From Magnetococcales bacterium (GTDB lineage: Bacteria > Pseudomonadota > Magnetococcia > Magnetococcales > UBA8363), in contig PEAK01000018.1 in NCBI GenBank assembly GCA_002753515.1, positions 1-64,000 of the forward strand: DNA of 64,000 nucleotides, in the 5' to 3' direction. A model generated the notes under the pieces. It searched no databases. It had not been told where the DNA came from and was given only the letters and a program-made list of their open reading frames with translations. The position numbers were made by a program, and so were the translations under genes. The first letter of the stretch is position 1, and each line of letters opens with the position of its first letter. Of this stretch, positions 25,009-34,279 are shown piece after piece.

Positions 25009-25389
25009 TCAATGTTGCGCTGGCAAACGGGCGGAAATCGGTTTTGCCAAACCGGAAACCGTGATCACCGCCGAAAAGGCATCACCAACCGGCGTCTGGG
25101 TCGTACCGGAAAGCAGGTTTCCATCCGCCCCCTGTAAGGCAACCTCCAGTTTCTTCCCCCCCGCCAAAATGACAACTTTAGCCGAAGCCCCTGCGACCGC
25201 TATCGGCTTATCATCGTGGTCGGTCACATACAGATCGACCTTGGTGTCCTTGGCCACCAATTCCAGACGACCACCCTCGGCTTCCACCATGCGTCCCCCA
25301 TGTTGGGGTGCTAGCGAACCATGCGCCCAAGCGGACCAGGATAGAAGCAATCCCACCAACGCCAATATTATTTTTCCAGTATGAAGCAT
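25009..25389 (-). CDS. Small periplasmic protein of the metal-efflux operon
   Basis: This 126-residue protein has a signal peptide (IILALVGLLLSWSAWA) and then AHGSLAPQHGGRMVEAEGGRLELVAKD, a His-containing start to a predicted all-beta domain (VDLYVTDHDDKPIAVAGASAKVV). Similar small proteins accompany Co/Zn/Cd and Cu RND operons, and the GGRMVEA motif is common among them. It may be a periplasmic metal chaperone. The catalytic or binding residues are not established. It sits 30 bases after the RND pump gene. Confidence 0.75.
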   Translation of the reverse strand: MLHTGKIILALVGLLLSWSAWAHGSLAPQHGGRMVEAEGGRLELVAKDTKVDLYVTDHDDKPIAVAGASAKVVILAGGKKLEVALQGADGNLLSGTTQTPVGDAFSAVITVSGLAKPISARLPAQH

Positions 25390-25419
25390 CGCCTGTTTCT
25401 CCTGTAAAGAATTGTCTTA

Positions 25420-28400
25420 TCACGACTTCTCACCCATGTTCCATGACTTGGACCGATCACCCACCCGCAGAAACATGACGGGAGTCACCACGGTATCCAG
25501 CAAGGTGGATGACAACAAACCACCAAAGATCACCACCGCCACCGGGTGCAGGATCTCCTTGCCCGCTGCCCCGGCATCGACAATCAATGGAATCAGGGCC
25601 AGGGCCGCCACCAGGGCCGTCATCAGCACCGGAGTCAATCGTTCCAACGAGCCCCGCACCACCATATCGGGTCCAAACGGCTCGCCTTCCACCCGCATGA
25701 GGTGGAGATAATGGGTTACCTTGAGGATGCCGTTCCTGGCCGCGATGCCGGTCAGGGTGATGAAACCGACCAAACTGGCTACCGACAATGGGGTTTGCGT
25801 CAGCCACAAAGCCAAAACGCTGCCGACCAGGGCCATGGGGATATTGGCCATGATGATCATCGTCAGGACCGACGAACGGAAATGACTGTAAAGGACCAGA
25901 AAAATACCGGCCAAAGAAATAAGGGAGAGCAAAGCCATGGTGCGGGTCGCCTCTTGCTGACTGCGAAACTGTCCCTCGAACGAAATGCGATAGCCCGACG
26001 GCAGGGTCACCCGGGCCACACGCCCCTGGATATCGTTGGCTACCGCAGAGAGGTCACGCCCCTGGGTATTGGCCAATACCACGATACGCCGTTGCCTGTC
26101 GTCCCGGTTGATCATGTTGGGACCGGTGGTTTCCACCACCTCGGCCACCAAATCCAGGGGAATTTTGCCAGCCGGGGTGTCGATAAGGATTGTGTGAAAG
26201 TCCCCGGTTTCAGCACGCCATTCCTCGGCCAAACGCAACACCACGTCATAGCTGCGTTGCCCCTCAAGCACCTGGGACACCACCTTACCGCTCAAAGCCG
26301 TTTGCAAAATCCCGGTCAACTGATTCAAGGAGAGACCATATTTAAGGGCTTCGCGCCGGTCCAACCGGATTTGCAACTGCGGAATGAGGACCTGTTTTTC
26401 CACCTGCAGGTCAGTCACCCCGGGCACAGTCGCCATGTGCTGCCTGACTTCTTCCGCTTTGGCGCGCAGCTCATTCAAATCGTCACCAAAAATTTTGACG
26501 GCAATCTCCGCCCTGACCCCGGACAACAAATGATCCAACCGATGGGAAATCGGCTGCCCGACATTGATACTGACCCCGGGGATCATCCCCAGGTTGCCAC
26601 GCAACTCCCCGAGAATCACCTCACGCTTGCGTCCGGAAACACTGAGATCCACGTCTATTTCGGAAAAATGCACCCCTTCGGCATGTTCATCCAATTCCGC
26701 ACGCCCGGTGCGACGTCCCGTGGAAATCACTTCCGGCGTTCTATGCAACAAACCCTCGGCAATGGTACCAATGCGATTGGACTCCTCCAGGGATGTCCCC
26801 GGGGCCATGATCACGCTGACCGTCACCGTCCCCTCATTGAAGGTGGGAAGGAACGTCCGCCCGAGCAGGGGAACCGAAAGCGCCGCCGCAACCACCAATG
26901 CCAGGGTGGTAGCGATCAAGAACCGGGCATGCCCAAAGGACCAGTACAAAATGCGGCGATCCATCGCCTTGAGGCGTCGCACCAACCAGGAATCACCGTG
27001 GGTCATGATTTTAATACGCGGCAGCAACAAAAAACAAAGCACGGGTGTCACTGTCAGAGAGACCAGGAGTGAGGTCAGAATGGAGACGATATAAGCGATG
27101 CCCAACGGGGCGAAAAGTCGCCCTTCAATGCCCGACAAGGCGAAAACGGGTACAAAAACCAGCAGGACGATGATGGTGGCATAGACAATGGCATTTCTGA
27201 CCTCGCTGGAGGCCTGCCAAACCACATCCAGGGTTGGACGGGGGGCTGCGGAGGACGCATTTTCCCGCAACCGCCGAAACACATTTTCTACATCGACCAC
27301 GGCATCATCCACCAGTTCACCAATGGCCACCGCCAATCCACCCAGGGTCATGGTGTTGATGGATAATCCAAACCATTGAAAAACAAGAGCCGTCACCACC
27401 AAGGAGAGCGGAATGGCCGTCAGACTGATGAAAGTCGTCCGCACGTTCATGAGGAACAGGAACAAGATCACCGCCACCAAGACAGCCCCATCACGCAACG
27501 CCTCCTCGACATTGGCGATGGCACGTTCGATAAAATCGGCTTGTTTGAAAAGAATCGGATCCACTTTCACATCATCGGGCAACGTGCGCTGGATGGTCGC
27601 CAAAACCCCCTCCAGACGCCTCGTCAAGGTCACGGTGTCGGCCCCGGGCTGTTTTTGCACCGCCAGGATGACCGCCGCCTGACCATTGATGCTGGCATCA
27701 CCCCTCTTGACCCCGGCACCGAACCGTACATCAGCCACTTGACCCAACGTAATCGCTTCGCCTTTGTTGACGGCCACCACCGTTTGTTGCAAATCTTCCA
27801 AATCGGTCGTCTGACCCAGATTGCGAATGAGAAACTCCCTCCCGTGCTGCGACAGGAAGCCGCCCGTACTGTTTTTGGCAAAACTGTTGAGGGATTGCTC
27901 CAAGGCTTCAAATGAGAGCCCCAAGGCGATCATGCGCGTCGGATCGACAAGCACCTGGTATTGTTTCACCTCGCCACCGATGGGAATCACCTGGGCCACC
28001 CCGGCCATGCCCAACAATTGCGGACGCAACGTCCAATCGGCGATGGAACGCAACACCATGGGCGAGGTCGCACCCTTGTCGCTTCGGAGGCCGATCAGCA
28101 TGATTTCACCCATGAGAGAACTCACCGGACCCATGACCGGCACCACGTCACGCGGCAAAAATTCAACGGTGGTCGCCAATTTTTCCGCAACCAACTGCCG
28201 GTTGCGATACACATCGGTTCCCCATGAAAACTCAACGAATACAATGGACAGTCCGACACCGGAATTACTGCGCAGACGGGAAACCCCCGGCATGCCATTC
28301 AACACCGACTCAATACGCATGGTCACCAGGGATTCCACCTCCTCGGGTGCCAACCCGGGGGCTTCGGTCATGATGGTCACCGTGGGACGATTCAGGTCAG

Positions 28401-28527
28401 GAAAAATATCAACCGGCAAACCCGCAACCACCAAACCGCCGTAAACCAACAATAAGATCGACGCCGCAACGACAAACAAGCGTTGCTGCAAAGAAAACCG
28501 AATGATCGCGTCCAAGAGACCGGGCAT
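25420..28527 (-). CDS. Heavy-metal efflux RND pump (CusA/CzcA family)
   Basis: A 1035-residue inner-membrane pump of the heavy-metal RND family, with the usual 12 helices and two large periplasmic loops. It drives metal export across the envelope using the proton gradient. LPVDIFPDLNRPTVTIMTEAPGLAPEEVE near the N-terminus and LPSGYRISFEGQF in the second half are family hallmarks. The substrate-class motif in helix 4 (residues 403-415) reads GELVDDAVVDVEN. This differs from the CzcA form (VDGAVVMVEN) and the CusA form (VDAAIVMIEN), so the metal cannot be read from it. Copper or silver is inferred from the neighbouring CusR-like box and polyferredoxin. Confidence 0.92.
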   Translation of the reverse strand: MPGLLDAIIRFSLQQRLFVVAASILLLVYGGLVVAGLPVDIFPDLNRPTVTIMTEAPGLAPEEVESLVTMRIESVLNGMPGVSRLRSNSGVGLSIVFVEFSWGTDVYRNRQLVAEKLATTVEFLPRDVVPVMGPVSSLMGEIMLIGLRSDKGATSPMVLRSIADWTLRPQLLGMAGVAQVIPIGGEVKQYQVLVDPTRMIALGLSFEALEQSLNSFAKNSTGGFLSQHGREFLIRNLGQTTDLEDLQQTVVAVNKGEAITLGQVADVRFGAGVKRGDASINGQAAVILAVQKQPGADTVTLTRRLEGVLATIQRTLPDDVKVDPILFKQADFIERAIANVEEALRDGAVLVAVILFLFLMNVRTTFISLTAIPLSLVVTALVFQWFGLSINTMTLGGLAVAIGELVDDAVVDVENVFRRLRENASSAAPRPTLDVVWQASSEVRNAIVYATIIVLLVFVPVFALSGIEGRLFAPLGIAYIVSILTSLLVSLTVTPVLCFLLLPRIKIMTHGDSWLVRRLKAMDRRILYWSFGHARFLIATTLALVVAAALSVPLLGRTFLPTFNEGTVTVSVIMAPGTSLEESNRIGTIAEGLLHRTPEVISTGRRTGRAELDEHAEGVHFSEIDVDLSVSGRKREVILGELRGNLGMIPGVSINVGQPISHRLDHLLSGVRAEIAVKIFGDDLNELRAKAEEVRQHMATVPGVTDLQVEKQVLIPQLQIRLDRREALKYGLSLNQLTGILQTALSGKVVSQVLEGQRSYDVVLRLAEEWRAETGDFHTILIDTPAGKIPLDLVAEVVETTGPNMINRDDRQRRIVVLANTQGRDLSAVANDIQGRVARVTLPSGYRISFEGQFRSQQEATRTMALLSLISLAGIFLVLYSHFRSSVLTMIIMANIPMALVGSVLALWLTQTPLSVASLVGFITLTGIAARNGILKVTHYLHLMRVEGEPFGPDMVVRGSLERLTPVLMTALVAALALIPLIVDAGAAGKEILHPVAVVIFGGLLSSTLLDTVVTPVMFLRVGDRSKSWNMGEKS

Positions 28528-28533
28528 AACTGG

Positions 28534-30084
28534 TCACCGCATGGCATTGAGCTGGTTGTGACCCTGGACCACAATTTTTTCAGCAGGTCCAACCCCCTGC
28601 AACACTTCCACCCATTCAGCCGTTTTCCGTCCCAGGGCCACCGGACGACTGACGAACCTTTCCGGAGCCGTTTTGACCCAAACCAAGGGGATCCCCCCTT
28701 GTTCAAGGAGCGCCACCCGTGGAATCGCAACGCTAAACAATTCCGCACCGGTATGGGCATACACATCCATGGGCATTCCAACTTTGACCGGTCCACTGTT
28801 GTCACCCAAGGCGAATTGCAGGTGCAAACCTTGATTTTCCGGATTCACCTTGGGACTGATACCCATCAAAACGAGTGGAAACTGTTTTCCCGGAATCTGC
28901 CGCGTCACCGCCGTTCCGCCGATGATCCGCTCCGCCACGGAAATATCGTACAAAACCGCTTCAATCCACAGGTGCGCGGGATCAATGATTTCCGCCAACA
29001 CATCGTTTTGCGTCACCACGTCTCCCGGAACAATGTGGACATCGGTCATTTGCCCGTCGATGGGGGCCAGGACCATTTCCCGGCCAACCGAGGATTCCAT
29101 CTGCTCCCCTTTCAACAAGGATTGACGCTGCCCCGCCTTCTCTCCGAGTGACAACAACGGATCCAGAACCGCCAATGGTTGCCCCCGTTTGATCCATTGT
29201 CCCGACCGGGGCGGCGGAAACAACGGATCATAACCAATGCGGGAGGGTAATTGCGGATGGATGCGCACGTGAAAAGAGGGATCGGCTATCACCCGTCCCA
29301 CCAGGCGAATGGTCTGGATCACTTCACGGCTCGTTGCCGGCGCAGTCCGTACATCCAACAAAAATTGACTCGACTTGGGTAAGGCAACCTCACGGCCCGA
29401 CCCGGGCACAACCATTGATGGTTGCTGCGATGGCGCTTCGTGATCCTCACCGCCATGGGCATGGAGATGACCTGCCGACGCCATGAGCAGCAACCCGACC
29501 AACGTCGCAACCTTCTTTTTCCGTCTTAACAACATGATCATGCAGATGACGACCACGAAAACCACGCCCACCGGAGTGAAAAAATGCTGATACTTCGACT
29601 CCGGGGACCCCGTGGGGGAGGCTGATGGATGGTTGTGGGACGGCACGGCGATCAGGAGCAAGTCGGAACCATCGGCATGGGTCACGGTAATGGTCAACGT
29701 AACCGCCTCCTGCAAAGACAACATGCGTTCCAAACGATACACCCCCGCCACAGGCGTTGGTTTCCATGTGTCCGTCCAGCCCGGATCGCCCGTCGCCTCC
29801 ACTTCGACCGTCGCCCGGGCCAGAGGGGCATTGGTGACCCCATCGGAAAGATAAAGCCACGTCAATGGGCCTTCCGTGGGAACAACCACCCCTTCAAATC
29901 GATCCCCCTGGGCCCCATACCCCAGGCCAGAGGAAACACCTTGCTGCTGTATCACCTTGGCAGCACCATGATCCCCGGCACCATGATCCTCACCACCATG
30001 CCCCCAAGCCAAGCCAGTCGGAAATCCGACCAAACCCAGCATCACCAGGAACAAGGTGACAAATGACATTGCTTTGTTTTCCAT
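28534..30084 (-). CDS. CusB-type periplasmic adaptor fused to a His-rich membrane domain
   Basis: This 516-residue protein is two modules. Residues 1-200 have a signal peptide, His-rich metal-binding stretches (GHGGEDHGAGDHG), a beta domain (TWLYLSDGVTNAPLARATVEVEA), a membrane helix (TPVGVVFVVVICMIMLL) and a positively charged turn (RRKKK). A second hydrophobic segment ends in HLHAHGGEDHE. Residues 210-516 are a CusB-like adaptor (FLLDVRTAPATSREVIQTIRLVGRV; VLAPIDGQMTDVHIVPGDVV). The second hydrophobic segment looks like the old signal peptide of the adaptor, so a gene fusion is likely. It is the first gene of the operon, divergent from the regulator. Confidence 0.85.
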   Translation of the reverse strand: MENKAMSFVTLFLVMLGLVGFPTGLAWGHGGEDHGAGDHGAAKVIQQQGVSSGLGYGAQGDRFEGVVVPTEGPLTWLYLSDGVTNAPLARATVEVEATGDPGWTDTWKPTPVAGVYRLERMLSLQEAVTLTITVTHADGSDLLLIAVPSHNHPSASPTGSPESKYQHFFTPVGVVFVVVICMIMLLRRKKKVATLVGLLLMASAGHLHAHGGEDHEAPSQQPSMVVPGSGREVALPKSSQFLLDVRTAPATSREVIQTIRLVGRVIADPSFHVRIHPQLPSRIGYDPLFPPPRSGQWIKRGQPLAVLDPLLSLGEKAGQRQSLLKGEQMESSVGREMVLAPIDGQMTDVHIVPGDVVTQNDVLAEIIDPAHLWIEAVLYDISVAERIIGGTAVTRQIPGKQFPLVLMGISPKVNPENQGLHLQFALGDNSGPVKVGMPMDVYAHTGAELFSVAIPRVALLEQGGIPLVWVKTAPERFVSRPVALGRKTAEWVEVLQGVGPAEKIVVQGHNQLNAMR

Positions 30085-30151
30085 TGTTGGTAACAATCTC
30101 TGTTCAAGGTCAGTTTCTCGGGTGGACGTTACCACGCCTCTATCACGAATG

Positions 30152-30169
30152 AATGACACAATTGTCACA
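30152..30169. promoter_or_regulatory. CusR/CopR-like box between efflux operon and its regulator
   Basis: TGACA-CAAT-TGTCA (core 30154-30167) is an inverted repeat with the same half-sites and four-base spacing as the E. coli CusR box (TGACAANNTTGTCA). A further TGACA half-site follows at 30176. It sits in the 112-base gap between the divergent adaptor gene and the OmpR-type regulator gene, so one bound regulator could control both directions. Confidence 0.6.
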
Positions 30170-30196
30170 AAAGTATGACACTCTGGAACAATCACC

Positions 30197-30916
30197 GTGG
30201 ACAAACAACCAAGCATTCTGGTGGTGGAAGATAACCGGGAAATCAAGGAACTGGTTGTCCGATATCTGAATGAACACGGTATGATCGCCACAGGAGTGGC
30301 CAATGCCCGTGCCATGCGGGCAATACTGGAAAAGCAATCCATCGATCTCGTCATACTGGATGTCATGCTGCCTGGCGAAGACGGCTTGTCCGTTTGCCGT
30401 AAACTGCGGGAACACACCAGCATCCCGGTCATCATGTTGACCGCCTTGGGCGAACACAGCGACCGGGTCGTCGGTTTGGAGATGGGGGCCGATGATTACA
30501 TCAGCAAACCGTTCGATCCCCGCGAATTACTGGCCCGCATCAAGGCAGTTCTGCGGCGTTGCCACAATCATGACCAACGCGCAACCCCCACCATGGGTTC
30601 GCGGATGCACTTTGCCAACTGGATATTACACCAGGATCGACGAGAACTGGTCAACAGCGAAGGGTTGGTGGAACCTTTGAGTTCCGGAGAGTTTGATTTG
30701 CTTCTGGCCTTCCTCAGTCACCCCGGCAAGGTACTCAGTCGAGAGCGGCTCCTGGACCTGATCCATGGTTCCCGCGTCGAAAAATTCGACCGCAGTATCG
30801 ATACGCAAATCATGCGCTTGCGCCGCAAAATTGAAGCCAACCCCAAAGATCCCCGGATCATCAAAACGATTTGGGGAGGCGGGTACCTGTTCTCAGCCGA
30901 TGTCCACTCGCAATGA
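30197..30916 (+). CDS. OmpR/CusR-family response regulator
   Basis: A 239-residue regulator with a receiver domain (ILVVEDNREIKELV; phosphorylated Asp55 in LVILDVMLPGEDG; Lys in DYISKPFDPRELLARI). A C-terminal winged-helix DNA-binding domain follows (ELLLAFLSHPGKVLSRERLLD… then DRSIDTQIMRLRRKIE and TIWGGGYLF). The start is GTG 30197. It overlaps the kinase gene by four bases. The divergent metal-efflux operon and the CusR-like box between them point to metal-responsive control. Confidence 0.93.
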   Translation: MDKQPSILVVEDNREIKELVVRYLNEHGMIATGVANARAMRAILEKQSIDLVILDVMLPGEDGLSVCRKLREHTSIPVIMLTALGEHSDRVVGLEMGADDYISKPFDPRELLARIKAVLRRCHNHDQRATPTMGSRMHFANWILHQDRRELVNSEGLVEPLSSGEFDLLLAFLSHPGKVLSRERLLDLIHGSRVEKFDRSIDTQIMRLRRKIEANPKDPRIIKTIWGGGYLFSADVHSQ

Positions 30917-32310
30917 GGCCCTTGTTTTCCATCAGTTTGGCGGGACGAACACTGGTCATTTTACTGGTTGGCCTGACTTTTTCCCATATCCTGAGCATCC
31001 TGGTATTCACCAGCGAAAAATTGGAGCCTGCGGTACTCACCAATGAAGAGGAACTGCTGGCACGGATGGCCGTCATTACGCGGTTGCTCCTGGAAACACC
31101 GGCATCCCTGCACGAGACGGTCTTGTCCGCCATCAATCGCCATGACCTGCATGGTCAGCTCATTCCCGCATCGGGACCGCGCCCCAATCCATCCCCGGAA
31201 CAAAACAATGAACACCTGCGACAACGCCTGGAAACCCTGCTGCATGCCCCCCTGGCCCACGTTGCGGCGGTCAACGCCACTCTGCCCGATTGGAACCACC
31301 ACCACGGATCGTTCCACCGCTTTCTGTTCCATCTTGAAATGGACATTATCCGGTTGATGCACGATACCGTCATGGAACGAGAATTACATGCCTGGATCGA
31401 TCTGCCCGGGGAAAACCGACTCCTACTGGAAACACGCCTGGCGGCCAATCATGTCCCTTTGTTTCGCCACGCCACCCTGTCGGTAATCATCATGACGGGA
31501 GCCACCTTGGTCTTTGCCCTGATCATTGCGGGCTATATGACCCACCCCCTGAAACGCATCGTCGCCGCAGCCGACACCATAGGCCAGGATCGTTCCATCG
31601 TTCAACTCCCCGAGAACGGACCATCGGAAGTCGTTGCCGTTGCCCGGGCCTTCAATCGCATGAATCGCCGACTTCGCGAATTCGTCGAAGAGCGGCTACG
31701 GATGATCGCCGCCATTTCCCACGACCTGCGCACCCCATTGACCAAACTCAAACTGATGGCCGAATTTATTGACGACGAAACCACGCGCAAACAAATGAAA
31801 GCCACCCTGGATGAAATGGCCTTCATGCTTTCATCCACCCTGACGTTTGCCCGGGACAGCATGAATAGCGAAGCCAAACAACCCGTCAACATGAACAGCC
31901 TCCTCTCCGCCATCTGTGCCGATATGGTCGATGCCGGACACCAGGTTGTCTTCGTCGAAGCCGACAAACAAACCTGTTCGTGTCGCCCCCTGGCCATGAA
32001 ACGGGCCTTGACGAACCTCATCCATAATGCGGTACAGTACGGGGGGGCGGCCCAAGTTTCGTTACAGGACTCAGGGAAAAAATTGGTCGTTGCCATCCGC
32101 GATCCCGGACCCGGTATCCCCAAGGAAGAGTGGGACCATGTTTTCAAACCATTTCTCCGCCTGGAACCTTCCCGAAGCCCCGATACCGGAGGAGTGGGAC
32201 TCGGTCTCGCCATCGCGGATGCGGTCATTCGCGATCACCAGGGCTCTATCCGATTCAGCTTCCCGGAAGGGGGCGGTTTTATGGCTTGTGTAGAACTGAA
32301 AAAACTCTAA
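30913..32310 (+). CDS. Sensor histidine kinase, partner of the OmpR-type regulator
   Basis: A 465-residue membrane kinase starting at ATG 30913 (overlap with the regulator stop). It has two membrane helices (about 10-32 and 195-215) enclosing a ~160-residue periplasmic sensor with several His clusters (NHHHGSFHRFLFH), which would suit metal binding. A HAMP linker, the phospho-accepting His270 in AAISHDLRTPL and an ATPase domain follow (NLIHNAVQYG, VAIRDPGPGI, GGVGLGLAIADAV). The paired regulator and divergent RND operon suggest it senses periplasmic copper or silver. Confidence 0.92.
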   Translation: MRPLFSISLAGRTLVILLVGLTFSHILSILVFTSEKLEPAVLTNEEELLARMAVITRLLLETPASLHETVLSAINRHDLHGQLIPASGPRPNPSPEQNNEHLRQRLETLLHAPLAHVAAVNATLPDWNHHHGSFHRFLFHLEMDIIRLMHDTVMERELHAWIDLPGENRLLLETRLAANHVPLFRHATLSVIIMTGATLVFALIIAGYMTHPLKRIVAAADTIGQDRSIVQLPENGPSEVVAVARAFNRMNRRLREFVEERLRMIAAISHDLRTPLTKLKLMAEFIDDETTRKQMKATLDEMAFMLSSTLTFARDSMNSEAKQPVNMNSLLSAICADMVDAGHQVVFVEADKQTCSCRPLAMKRALTNLIHNAVQYGGAAQVSLQDSGKKLVVAIRDPGPGIPKEEWDHVFKPFLRLEPSRSPDTGGVGLGLAIADAVIRDHQGSIRFSFPEGGGFMACVELKKL

Positions 32311-32352
32311 TTTACATACAGTACGCACACACTCATTCAAAGCGTTCGCCCT

Positions 32353-33495
32353 ATGCCAGCCATCAAACCCATATCGGTACAGGATTGCATCGCATTTACC
32401 CAGAACAATCGGGATGAAATCAAGGAAGGTATCTTTGACGTACACATCCAAACCTTCTGGATCGCCGACTTACCCGGGGATGTGCTGCTGTTCCTCCTGT
32501 CCCACTGTCCATCCACCAAAAAGGTTGTCGGAACCTTTCTCAACCTGGAACATCCCCAATGTGCCGCCATACTGACCCAATTGGCACAGGATGAAGACCT
32601 GGAAATACGCCAGTGCGTCGCCGGCAACCCCCACACCCCTCAGGAACAACTGGTCCGCCTCACCGGTGACTATTTCAAGGAGGTTCGCCTGGCAGCGGCC
32701 AAAAATCCCGCCCTGCCAGTACAGACCATTGAAACCCTGGCGCGGGAGAATTCAACCACCATCCGCGAAGCCGTCCTGGAAAACGACCATCTGACTCTGA
32801 AAATAATCAATTTATTGGCATCGGATCGCTCCGAAAGGGTACAAAAGAAAGTGGCCCAGCGTGCCCGGGAAGCCAGCCATCCCCCCCTCGTCCAACTGTT
32901 CGCACGCTGCGCCATCCCCGATGTACGGATTTCCGTATGCGCCAACCCAACCATCACACTAGATATATTGGAAATACTCTATCGTGATGACAACCGGGAT
33001 GTCCATCGGGCCGCTGTCGCCCGCATGGAAGCCATGGCGGCCTCCCCGAAAACAATCAGCACCCTTTTGACCTCTCTGGCCGCTTTCCCACAGGAAACCA
33101 TTGGCCTCGCCTTGGCCAGGAATCCCAATACGCCCATGGAAGTGCTGCTCGCTCTCACCCAACAAAAAAATTCCATGGTTAAAATGACGTTGCTGGGTCA
33201 TCCCCGCCTGGATTTGACAATCCTGCAAACATTGGCCCGTGACGCGGATGATCGCGTGCGTACCGCCGTCGCCAGCCTTCCGCAAGCACCGGAAAACATC
33301 CTCACGCTATTCGCCGAAGACCCATCCATCAGTGTCCGCAACGCCCTGGCGGCAAATCCTGCTGAACTCAAGCGCCGGCAACAAAACCGTCTTTGCCTGA
33401 ATTGCGGCCAAACGTTATCCCGCATCAACCAAATGATGGGATCCCATTGCCTGAAGTGCAGCAAGCAAAAAGTCATGGATTCCTTCACCCGCTAG
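32353..33495 (+). CDS. LRV/HEAT-like repeat protein with C-terminal zinc ribbon
   Basis: This 380-residue cytoplasmic protein is built of about ten helical repeats of roughly 23-25 residues with the signature EIRQCVAGNPHTPQEQLVRLT, VRLAAAKNPALPVQTIETLA and VRTAVASLPQAPENILTLFA. This is the leucine-rich-repeat-variant (LRV) pattern, a HEAT relative that serves as a protein-binding scaffold. The C-terminus has two CxxC pairs (LCLNCGQTLSR… and SHCLKCSKQK), a zinc-ribbon arrangement. Partner unknown. It stands alone, 42 bases after the kinase gene, with ATG 32353. Confidence 0.8.
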   Translation: MPAIKPISVQDCIAFTQNNRDEIKEGIFDVHIQTFWIADLPGDVLLFLLSHCPSTKKVVGTFLNLEHPQCAAILTQLAQDEDLEIRQCVAGNPHTPQEQLVRLTGDYFKEVRLAAAKNPALPVQTIETLARENSTTIREAVLENDHLTLKIINLLASDRSERVQKKVAQRAREASHPPLVQLFARCAIPDVRISVCANPTITLDILEILYRDDNRDVHRAAVARMEAMAASPKTISTLLTSLAAFPQETIGLALARNPNTPMEVLLALTQQKNSMVKMTLLGHPRLDLTILQTLARDADDRVRTAVASLPQAPENILTLFAEDPSISVRNALAANPAELKRRQQNRLCLNCGQTLSRINQMMGSHCLKCSKQKVMDSFTR

Positions 33496-33596
33496 GGCCG
33501 TGATACTCACTTTAAGCAACTGGCATCGTCATATTGCCAGCAATACCTGCAATTACGTCTCAATCATGGACGCAACCTTGGCTGAATCATAATGCC

Positions 33597-33887
33597 TCAG
33601 AACTCCGGGCTTACGAGACGTCTCGCCCCATGCCAGACCGTGACGATCCAAACAGTATCATCAGTAACCCGGTAGATGAATCGGTAGGGCGGCACGATAA
33701 CCTCCCGATGCGGCAGGTCGGGGAATTCTGGGAGAGAACGCCCGGAGTATGGAAACAGCTCCAGGCGTTGCAACACATGCTTGGCACGCTGGAAATATGC
33801 CTGAGCTGCCGTGGAATTCTCTTGGCAGATAGTATCGAAGGCCGCCAAAAACTCAGTCCGCGCCGAGGTTGTAAACCGAAGCTTCAT
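33597..33887 (-). CDS. ParE/RelE-family toxin
   Basis: A 96-residue protein with the ParE-type pattern: FTTSARTEFLAAFD at the N-terminus, FPYSGRSLPEFPDLPHREVIVPPYRFIYRV, and TVWHGARR near the end. In this family toxins poison gyrase (ParE) or cut mRNA (RelE); sequence alone does not settle which. Its start overlaps the antitoxin stop by four bases, the usual antitoxin-first layout. Confidence 0.9.
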   Translation of the reverse strand: MKLRFTTSARTEFLAAFDTICQENSTAAQAYFQRAKHVLQRLELFPYSGRSLPEFPDLPHREVIVPPYRFIYRVTDDTVWIVTVWHGARRLVSPEF

Positions 33888-34165
33888 GCAGATTCGCGGT
33901 GCAAAAACGCCTCGGCTTCGCCCAAGACCTCCTCCAGGGAGTGCCCCTGGCCACTCTGGATCTCCTGATCGCCTTTGACCAGACGCCGAAGGAGAAGGCG
34001 TTCTTCTTCACCGCGTTCGTAGGCCTCAATCCCCATCAGGACCGCGGCGGCCCGTCCCCGTTGGGTAATGACGATGGGATCGCGGGAATGCTCCAACCGC
34101 TTAAGAGTAGCAGCGGCATCTTGGCGCAAGTCAGATACGGGAACCATTTCGGGTAGGACAGCCAT
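33884..34165 (-). CDS. Phd/YefM-family antitoxin
   Basis: This 93-residue protein carries the Phd/YefM N-terminal DNA-binding domain (VPVSDLRQDAAATLKRL, then DPIVITQRGRAAAVLMGIEAYE). A charged, flexible C-terminal tail would wrap the toxin. AGGAGG precedes ATG 34165. It should neutralise the ParE-type toxin that follows it and repress the operon. Confidence 0.92.
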   Translation of the reverse strand: MAVLPEMVPVSDLRQDAAATLKRLEHSRDPIVITQRGRAAAVLMGIEAYERGEEERLLLRRLVKGDQEIQSGQGHSLEEVLGEAEAFLHRESA

Positions 34166-34279
34166 GGCAACCTCCTGTTGTACGTTTACCTGTCCTTTCT
34201 AAAGTAGCCACGAACCTCTCCCATGGCAAGCCGAATCTCCTTACCATGTTGGAAAACAACGAGATTTTAGTAGCGCATG

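Noticed and set aside
25546-27072. 508-codon plus-strand frame opposite the RND pump
   Set aside because: Gln/His/Arg-rich antisense of a conserved pump gene; no signal or motif.
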